From NCBI RefSeq assembly GCF_049705945.1, contig NZ_JBNAMV010000004.1, forward strand, positions 248,001 through 312,000: 64,000 bases of DNA, written 5' to 3'. This DNA comes from Salarchaeum japonicum_A (GTDB lineage Archaea > Halobacteriota > Halobacteria > Halobacteriales > Halobacteriaceae). Made by a program: the position numbers and the translations under genes. Below the pieces are notes generated by a model. That model saw only the letters and a list, made by a program, of their open reading frames with translations. It had not been told where the DNA came from and did not search any database. Shown here piece after piece: positions 58,259 through 64,000 of this stretch; within the stretch, counting starts at the first letter, position 1; each line of letters begins with the position of its first letter.

Positions 58259-59017
58259 ATGGCAGACGAAACCGCACTCGTCACCGGTGCCGGCGCCGGT
58301 ATCGGCCGCGCAATCGCTCGACAGCTCGCGGACGACGGCTACCACGTCGTCGTCACCGACATCGACCCAGACGGCGGCCGGGAAACCGTCGACATCGTCG
58401 AGGACGACGGCGGGAGCGCGACGTTCACCGAACTCGACGTGACCGACCACGACGCCGTCGAAGCCACGGTCGACGCAACTGTGGAGGAGTACGGCGGACT
58501 GGACGTGCTCGTGAACAACGCCGGCGTCGGCCACGAACCCGCGCTCGTCGAGGACGTGTCCGTCGCCGACCGCGACCGCCTCCTCTCCGTCAACGTCGAG
58601 GGCGTCTGGAACGGCTGTCACGCCGCCATCCCCCACATGAAACAGGCCGGCGAGGGCCGCATCGTCAACATCTCGTCGCTCGCCGGCGTCGTCGGCTCCC
58701 CCCGCATCGCCACCTACTCGCTCACGAAGGGCGCGGTCCTGAACTTCACGCGCGCCATCGCCGCCGAACTCGGCCCCGCCGGCGTCCGCGCGAACGCCGT
58801 CTGCCCCGGATTCGTCGAGACCAGCATGGCGGACGAGTTCTTCGGCGGCAGCGACGACCCCGAGAAGGCCCGCGAGCGCATGGAACGCCAGTACCCGCTC
58901 CGCCGACTCGGCCGCCCCGACGAGGTCGCGGACGCCGTCTCCTTCCTCGCGAGCGAGAACGCCTCGTACATCACCGGCCACGGCCTCCTCGTCGACGGCG
59001 GGTTCAACGCGACGTAG
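58259..59017 (+). CDS. Short-chain dehydrogenase/reductase (SDR)
   Basis: A 252-residue classical SDR. TGAGAGIGRAIA (cofactor TGxxxGxG), NNAGVGHEP, IVNISSLAGVVGSP with catalytic Ser, and YSLTKGAVLNFTRA with Tyr-x-x-x-Lys are all intact, plus the C-terminal SYITGHGLLVDGGF. It probably uses NAD(P)H to oxidise or reduce a hydroxyl; substrate unknown. Start ATG 58259. Confidence 0.93.
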   Translation: MADETALVTGAGAGIGRAIARQLADDGYHVVVTDIDPDGGRETVDIVEDDGGSATFTELDVTDHDAVEATVDATVEEYGGLDVLVNNAGVGHEPALVEDVSVADRDRLLSVNVEGVWNGCHAAIPHMKQAGEGRIVNISSLAGVVGSPRIATYSLTKGAVLNFTRAIAAELGPAGVRANAVCPGFVETSMADEFFGGSDDPEKARERMERQYPLRRLGRPDEVADAVSFLASENASYITGHGLLVDGGFNAT

Positions 59018-59050
59018 CCCGAACAAACACGGCGAACGCTTTCTCGAACG

Positions 59051-61051
59051 TTAGTCGGCGCGCTCGTGAGTGGCGCGGCGGAGCATCTCGGGCGTAAGCG
59101 ACTCGGTGGGCGGGACGGGTGTGCCGTCGATGCGCACGAAGGTCGTCGGGTGGTCGAGAAGCTCGGCGGCCTCGGCGGTGTCGTGCGTCTCTGGCTGTGG
59201 TGCGCTAGCGCCTATGAGGTGGTAGGCGTCACGCGGGAGCGGTTCGGCGAACCGGACAACGCCGCCGACGGGGTCGTCCACGGTGACGGCGAATCTAGTC
59301 GTGAACGCGTGACCGCTGGACCCCGGTGGGGTGACATCGACGCGGGCTGGCCCCACGATTCCGTCGGTCCGGACGGGAACGTACGTCGGGTGACCGACCA
59401 CGCGGACCGCGTCCTCGATGCCCGCGTATCGGACGGTGGTTTCGACCGAACACCCGACCTGGACGCAGTAGAGGAGGTCGGCGACTCTGGAGACCGGGAG
59501 GCGGGCGGCCGCCGACATCGCCGCGGGAACGCCGCGTTCCGTGAGGTCGACCGCGGCGTCGAACGCGTGTTCGCCGGTTATCACGGCCAGTCCGAGCGGG
59601 GTCGTGTCGAGCGCGCCGAACCCGTTGCCGTGGCGGAGCGGGGGGCGGTCCCAGTACGCGACGGTCGCGTTCGCGGCGGCTTTCCGGACGGTCGCCGGGT
59701 CGTCGCTCACGCACACCGAAACGGGTTCGGGGAGGTCGGAGAGCGCGTCGAGGAGCGCGGGCGCGCGGTCCGGGGCGGCGAACACGACGGTCGTCGCGTC
59801 CTCGCGCGTGACGTACGGGGTTTCTCGCGCGGCGTCACGGAACGACGGGACGAGTCTGGCGTCGCCGGTCGGCGGAACACCGTGCGCGTGGGCGGTAATC
59901 GCGGACGGCTCGAACGCGGTCCCGTTCTCGGTTCGCGAGCGCGCGCGGCCATCAGTCTGTGGGTCGTCAACGTGGACGCGCCAGAGGCCGTGAAGGGCGT
60001 GCGGGAGGAGTTCCGCGTCCGCGATGTCGTCCCGGAGCACCGCAGTCACCGGCCACTGCGGGACGGCGGGCGCGAGCAGGTCGGGCGTGACCTCGAGGTA
60101 CTCCATGAGCTGTTCGGGTATCGGCGAATCGTAGAGGTTCGGCGGGTAGAACGGGAGGCGGCCGGCGAGTTCGTCGTACTCGTGGCGGGGGAGCGAGTAG
60201 TAGCCGTCGGTGCGCGCGAGCGAGTCGAGCACAACGCACGTCGCGAGGAGTCGGTCGACCGCGGATTCGAGCGGTTCGTCCGGGGCGAGCGGAGCGGAGT
60301 AGCCGTTCGAGAGCGACAGCGTCGGTTCGCTCGCGGGTTCGACGGTCGCGCCGAGGTAGTACGCGAGCGGCGCGACCCGGTAAACGTCCGCGATGGAGTC
60401 GGGAACGCCGAGCGTGACGCCGGTGTCGGGCGGCGTGAGTCCGTCAGGAATCGCGAGTTCGTCGCCGACCTCGATGGCGGGCGGATAGCCGCGGAGCGTC
60501 GGCCACGAGCGCTCGGGCGAGAACTCGCGTATCGACGACCCGAGGTGGGACACGGCAGCCATCAAGGCTCGCGGGTCGTCCGACACGGTTATCGTCGCCC
60601 GCGAGCGGTCGTGCGCGGAGCGCGCCCCGACCTCGACGTACGCCGGTTCGGGGAAGGAGACGCGGAGCGCGCCGCCCTCGCTTCGGGGCTGGGTGTACGC
60701 GACGGTCGCCGCCGTTCGGCTCAGCCGGATGTACGTCTTCACGGGCGCGGCGAGTTCAAGGTAGTACGTTCCCTCCGGGAGGTCGCGCGGCGTCGCGGAG
60801 AACTCGCCCATGTGTTCGCCGTCCGCAGCGCGGAGGTAGGCGGTGACGCCGGCCGGGACTTCGATGGTGTCGGTCGTCGTTCCGACGGCCGCGTCCACTG
60901 GGAAGAGGAAGCCGTCGGGGGGCGCGGGTTCGCGACCGGTCGCGTCGAGCGAGAGCGTGAACGCTCGGCCCGTGAGTGCGTCACGGACGCGGAGGTCCCC
61001 GTTGTCGTTGGCGAAGGAGACGAGGTCGAGAACGTCTCCACTGGGAGTCAT
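59051..61051 (-). CDS. Large haloarchaeal protein of unknown function
   Basis: A 666-residue soluble protein. The first ~130 residues are beta-rich and start with MTPSGDVLDLVSFANDNGDL; the middle is helical (LDSLARTDGYYSLPRHEYDE); the C-terminal 250 residues contain LGLAVITGEHAFDAAVDLTE, SRVADLLYCVQVGCSVETTV and RVVGHPTYVPVRTDG. No signal peptide or membrane segment. I do not recognise a family; a caspase-like or other hydrolase fold in the second half is possible but not shown. Codon bias is fully haloarchaeal, so it is native. Confidence 0.75.
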   Translation of the reverse strand: MTPSGDVLDLVSFANDNGDLRVRDALTGRAFTLSLDATGREPAPPDGFLFPVDAAVGTTTDTIEVPAGVTAYLRAADGEHMGEFSATPRDLPEGTYYLELAAPVKTYIRLSRTAATVAYTQPRSEGGALRVSFPEPAYVEVGARSAHDRSRATITVSDDPRALMAAVSHLGSSIREFSPERSWPTLRGYPPAIEVGDELAIPDGLTPPDTGVTLGVPDSIADVYRVAPLAYYLGATVEPASEPTLSLSNGYSAPLAPDEPLESAVDRLLATCVVLDSLARTDGYYSLPRHEYDELAGRLPFYPPNLYDSPIPEQLMEYLEVTPDLLAPAVPQWPVTAVLRDDIADAELLPHALHGLWRVHVDDPQTDGRARSRTENGTAFEPSAITAHAHGVPPTGDARLVPSFRDAARETPYVTREDATTVVFAAPDRAPALLDALSDLPEPVSVCVSDDPATVRKAAANATVAYWDRPPLRHGNGFGALDTTPLGLAVITGEHAFDAAVDLTERGVPAAMSAAARLPVSRVADLLYCVQVGCSVETTVRYAGIEDAVRVVGHPTYVPVRTDGIVGPARVDVTPPGSSGHAFTTRFAVTVDDPVGGVVRFAEPLPRDAYHLIGASAPQPETHDTAEAAELLDHPTTFVRIDGTPVPPTESLTPEMLRRATHERAD

Positions 61052-61093
61052 AGATGTACCGTCAGGCGGCCGAACGGTTTGAGGGTGTCGCCT

Positions 61094-61765
61094 TCACGCG
61101 ATGGTTCGCACGGCGTCCGCGAGGAAGAGAACGCCGAATCCGGCGAGGAGGATGGCTGAGAGTGCGCTCACGGTGGGTGCGAGGGATTCGACGCGGCGTT
61201 CGGCGGCGGCGAGCGCGAGCGGGAACGAGACGACCCACGCGAGCACGCCCGCGAAGAACCCGGCGACGAGCGCGGGACTGCCGGTGTGGACGACGAGCGC
61301 GCCCGCGAGCGAGTCGCCGAGGTAGGGCGTGTAACTGAGGAGGTCGAGTTCGCCGGGTTCGACGAGCGCGACGCCGGCGGACAGCCAGAACGCGAGCTGG
61401 TAGGGGTTCGTGATGGCGAGCACGAACGCGCGTTGGAAGCCCGTGCCGGCGACCCTGCGCTCCCCGGCCTCGCGGAAGGACTCGGAGACGCCGCGGTACG
61501 CGCCGTACGCGAAGTAGAGCATGAGGCCGCCGCCGACGGCGAGCAGGCCGGCGTGCAGGAGCGGAAGGTCCGTGACGACGGCGACCACGCCAACGAGCGC
61601 GAGCACGAAGAAACAGAAGTCGGCGGTCGCTGCGCCCAATCCGGCGCGCACGCCCTTCCGCCAGCCGCGCTGCACGGCTTCCTCGGCGATGACGGCGTTC
61701 ATCGGCCCCGGCGGGGCGGCGAGCGCGAGGCCGAACGCGACGCCGGCGGCGACTGACGCGAGCAT
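61094..61765 (-). CDS. LysE/RhtB family translocator
   Basis: A 223-residue membrane protein with six segments. The family motif GLALAAPPGPMNAVIAEEAV is at residues about 11-30 and AFVLAITNPYQLAFWLSAGV is the second repeat. It exports amino acids or related small molecules. Start ATG 61765. It is divergent from the MaoC gene (67 bp). Confidence 0.9.
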   Translation of the reverse strand: MLASVAAGVAFGLALAAPPGPMNAVIAEEAVQRGWRKGVRAGLGAATADFCFFVLALVGVVAVVTDLPLLHAGLLAVGGGLMLYFAYGAYRGVSESFREAGERRVAGTGFQRAFVLAITNPYQLAFWLSAGVALVEPGELDLLSYTPYLGDSLAGALVVHTGSPALVAGFFAGVLAWVVSFPLALAAAERRVESLAPTVSALSAILLAGFGVLFLADAVRTIA

Positions 61766-61832
61766 GCTTCGAGTCGGGTGCGTGCCGTGAAAAACACCGC
61801 GTTCTTTGGTTCGTGGGTACGTGTAGCACGAC

Positions 61833-62372
61833 ATGACGGACACGAGAGTCGTCGAGGGCTGGCAGGGACGGTTCTACGAAGACTTCGCGGTGGGCGACGT
61901 GTACAAGCACCCCTACGGGCGGACGGTGACGGAGACGGACAACGTCTGGTTCACGAACCTGACGATGAACGTGAACCCGATGCATTTCAACGAGGCCTAC
62001 GCGTCGGAGACCGAGTTCGGGGAGCGACTGGTGGACGGTACGTTCGTCATCGCGCTGGCGGTAGGGATGAGCGTGGTGGACGTGTCGATGAACGCCACCG
62101 CCAACCTCGGCTACGACGACGTGCAGCATCACGCGCCCGTCTTTCACGGCGACACCATCTTCGCCGAATCCGAGGTCGTCTCCAAGCGGGAGCTGGAGAG
62201 CCGCGACCACGTCGGCGTCGTCACCACGGAACTCCGCGCGTACAACCAGGACGGAACGAAAGTGCTGTCGCTGGAGCGCACGCCGATGGTACTCAAGCGC
62301 GAGCACGCCGAGGTGTCGCCCGACCAACCGCCTGGCTGGCCGGCGGACGTGGGAACGCAGACCGAGGATTAG
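61833..62372 (+). CDS. MaoC-like hot-dog protein with altered catalytic motif
   Basis: A 179-residue protein. The hot-dog block RTVTETDNVWFTNLTMNVNP, MHFNEAYASETEFGERLVDG, and YDDVQHHAPVFHGDTIFAES match MaoC-type (mesaconyl-CoA/methylmalyl-CoA hydratase-like) proteins. At the position of the catalytic Asp (G-D-x-N-P) it has Met-Asn-Val-Asn-Pro; the His is kept. It may be a divergent hydratase or a binding protein. It overlaps the convergent ThDP enzyme gene by 4 nt. Confidence 0.8.
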   Translation: MTDTRVVEGWQGRFYEDFAVGDVYKHPYGRTVTETDNVWFTNLTMNVNPMHFNEAYASETEFGERLVDGTFVIALAVGMSVVDVSMNATANLGYDDVQHHAPVFHGDTIFAESEVVSKRELESRDHVGVVTTELRAYNQDGTKVLSLERTPMVLKREHAEVSPDQPPGWPADVGTQTED

Positions 62373-64000
62373 TCGCGCATGTGGACGCTCGCCTGCGGTT
62401 CCGCGGGATCGGTCGGCACCTCGACGAGCGTCGGGCCGTCGCGGTCGAACGCCGCGCGGACGGTTTCGCGAATCTCGTCGGGCGTCTCGGCGCGCGCGGT
62501 CTCGACGCCCATGCCGTCCGCGATGGCGGAGAGCGAGAGCGGCGTCTCCGGCCAGTCGTAGGCGTCGAGGCCGTACGAGCGCTGCGCTTCCTCGGAGATG
62601 ATGGCGTAGTCGGCGTTGTTGAACGCCACGAGTACCACCGGCAGGTCCTCGGCGGCGGCGGTGTGGAGTTCGTGGATGCACATCATGAGGCCGCCGTCGC
62701 CGGAGAGCGCGAGGACGTGCTCGCCGGGGTTCGCGCGCGCCGCGCCGATGGCCGCGGGAAGCCCGGTTCCCATCGTCGCCCACGACCCGGGGTTGACGTA
62801 GGAGCGCGGGCCGTACGCGGGGAAGTAGACGAGCGTCCAGATGCGGAAGCCGCCGGCGTCCACGGAGACGGGCGTCTCGCGTGGGGTCGCGTCCCGGACG
62901 GCGTCGATCGCGGCGACGGACGTGAGGGGCGGCTGGTCGGCGTCGCGAAGCGCGGCCATCCGGTCGGCGTCGGCCTGCCTGACGGCCGTAGCGCGCGCCG
63001 CGCCGTCCCGGTTCTCCGTTCGTTCGAGGCGGCCGGCGAGACCCGCCAGCGCCGCGCCCGCGTCCGCGACCAGGGCCGCCGTCGGCTCGTACCCGGTTCC
63101 GACGTCCTCGGGGTCGAGCGTGACGTGTACGAGCGTGTCGGGTAGTTCGACGCTCCACGAGCGCGTGGCGACGGCGTCGAAGTCCGTGCCGACGGCGAGC
63201 AGGGCGTCCGACGAGGAGAGCAGGTCGAGGAGGTCGGGGCTTGCGCCGCCGCAGAGCACGCCCGCGGAGAGGTCGTGGTCCTCGGGAATCGTGCCCTTGC
63301 CCTTGTACGTGGTGACGACTGGCGCGTCGAGGGTTTCGGCGACGCCGACGAGCGCGCCGGACGCGTCCGCGGAGCGCACGCCGCCGCCCGCCAGCACCAC
63401 TGGTCGGTCGGCGTCGTTCAGCGCGTCGACGGCGTCCCCAAGCGAGTCCTCGTCGACGCCGTGGACGGACTCCGTGGTGTAGTCGCCGGGTTCCGCGAGA
63501 ACCGCGTCCATCGGGAGGAAGTTCTTCGGGATGCCGACGCGAACCGGGCCCTTCGGCGCGGTTTGCGCGACGGCGATGGCGCGCTCGATTTCGGCTATCG
63601 TGGCCTCGGGGTTCTCCACGAGGACGTTCTCCTTCACGACGTTGTCGTAGGTGTCTGGTGGCGTCTCGTGGATGCCGTCGCCGCCCCGGATGTCGGGTTC
63701 GGTCTCGACCGCGAGGTGGAGGAGCGGCGTGCAGTCGTTCAGGGCGTTCTTCAGGCCGTTCATCGCGTTCATGTCGCCCGGCCCGGGGACGACGCAGGTC
63801 GCGGCCATACTCCCGGACGTCTCGGCGTACCCCCACGCCTCGTGCGAGACGGCGGTCTCGTGGCGCGCGACGACGAAGTCGATGCCGTCGCTGTCGCCGA
63901 TGGCGTCGTTCAGTGGAAGGGTCTGTTTGCCGGGGATGCCGAACACCGTATCGATGCCGTGTGCGACCAATCGGTCGACGACGGCCTCGCTCACGCGCAT
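62369..64000 (-). CDS. Thiamine diphosphate-dependent enzyme (acetolactate synthase-like)
   Basis: A 543-residue protein with the three ThDP domains. Activating Glu48 is in VARHETAVSHEAWGYA, the middle domain has VVLAGGGVRSADASGAL, and ALSGDGGLMMCIHELHTAAA with VAFNNADYAI is the GDG...NN ThDP/Mg motif. Related to AHAS, oxalyl-CoA decarboxylase and benzoylformate decarboxylase; the reaction is not evident. The ATG ends exactly at the window edge; MRVSEAVVDRLVAHGIDTVF is a normal start, so the gene is probably complete. Confidence 0.88.
   Translation of the reverse strand: MRVSEAVVDRLVAHGIDTVFGIPGKQTLPLNDAIGDSDGIDFVVARHETAVSHEAWGYAETSGSMAATCVVPGPGDMNAMNGLKNALNDCTPLLHLAVETEPDIRGGDGIHETPPDTYDNVVKENVLVENPEATIAEIERAIAVAQTAPKGPVRVGIPKNFLPMDAVLAEPGDYTTESVHGVDEDSLGDAVDALNDADRPVVLAGGGVRSADASGALVGVAETLDAPVVTTYKGKGTIPEDHDLSAGVLCGGASPDLLDLLSSSDALLAVGTDFDAVATRSWSVELPDTLVHVTLDPEDVGTGYEPTAALVADAGAALAGLAGRLERTENRDGAARATAVRQADADRMAALRDADQPPLTSVAAIDAVRDATPRETPVSVDAGGFRIWTLVYFPAYGPRSYVNPGSWATMGTGLPAAIGAARANPGEHVLALSGDGGLMMCIHELHTAAAEDLPVVLVAFNNADYAIISEEAQRSYGLDAYDWPETPLSLSAIADGMGVETARAETPDEIRETVRAAFDRDGPTLVEVPTDPAEPQASVHMRD

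Overview
The window is chromosomal DNA from a halophilic archaeon (class Halobacteria). The evidence is high GC with strong third-position bias, very acidic predicted proteins, and lineage markers: the oligosaccharyltransferase AglB, the dolichyl-phosphate hexosyltransferase AglJ, GTP cyclohydrolase III (ArfA), an ISH8-type insertion sequence, a Y-family polymerase with a PCNA-binding tail, and several small protein families known mainly from haloarchaea. Genes are dense, often overlap by 4 nt, and many start with GTG. I saw no rRNA, tRNA or CRISPR array.

Region 1 (about 1-26.4 kb) is a protein-glycosylation and surface-glycan locus. It opens with a cut-off DUF368 transporter directly joined to aglB. 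A MOP-type flippase follows, then an ISH8-like element inserted right behind the start codon of a GT75-like gene, a sulfatase-fold enzyme, several GT2 and GT4 transferases, an FkbM methyltransferase, a PAPS-reductase-like/phosphodiesterase pair, and a GtrA / GT39 / GtrB-like / GtrA module. It ends with aglJ. Together these could build a glycan on dolichyl phosphate, decorate it, flip it, transfer it to protein and recycle the carrier. The part from about 9 to 14 kb is clearly richer in AT, as expected of a variable glycan island. Between 22.5 and 25 kb lie a RelE/RHH toxin-antitoxin pair, an orphan VapB-like antitoxin and a tnpB-only IS200/IS605-type element.

Region 2 (about 26.4-47.4 kb) is mostly housekeeping and small conserved genes: MBL-like protein, cupin, membrane GT2, R2lox-like oxidase, nitrilase, a hyperacidic protein, Nif3-like protein, Old Yellow Enzyme, TrkH, MFS, NCS2 and ZIP transporters, ADP-forming acyl-CoA synthetase with a PTA-like partner, aminotransferase, PRC-barrel protein, triosephosphate isomerase and dinB. 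An array of four hairpins follows the Old Yellow Enzyme gene.

Region 3 (about 47.3-52.85 kb) is an integrated element of about 5.5 kb bounded by a 47-bp direct repeat with one mismatch. The repeat lies inside dinB and encodes the catalytic HVDMDCF motif. The element has replaced the first codons of dinB with its own start, and the old dinB head survives at the far end, next to arfA. It carries a full-length tyrosine integrase, a short tyrosine recombinase, a zinc-binding-type protein, two membrane/unknown proteins, a promoter enclosed in a 14-bp inverted repeat, and a structured intergenic region. This is the most unusual part of the window.

Region 4 (about 52.9-64 kb) returns to chromosomal genes: arfA, a methyltransferase, a split MaoC hydratase, aldehyde dehydrogenase, aldo/keto reductase, SDR, a 666-residue unknown protein, a LysE-type exporter, another MaoC protein and a ThDP enzyme. 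All functions are inferred from sequence motifs recognised by eye; no database search was run.
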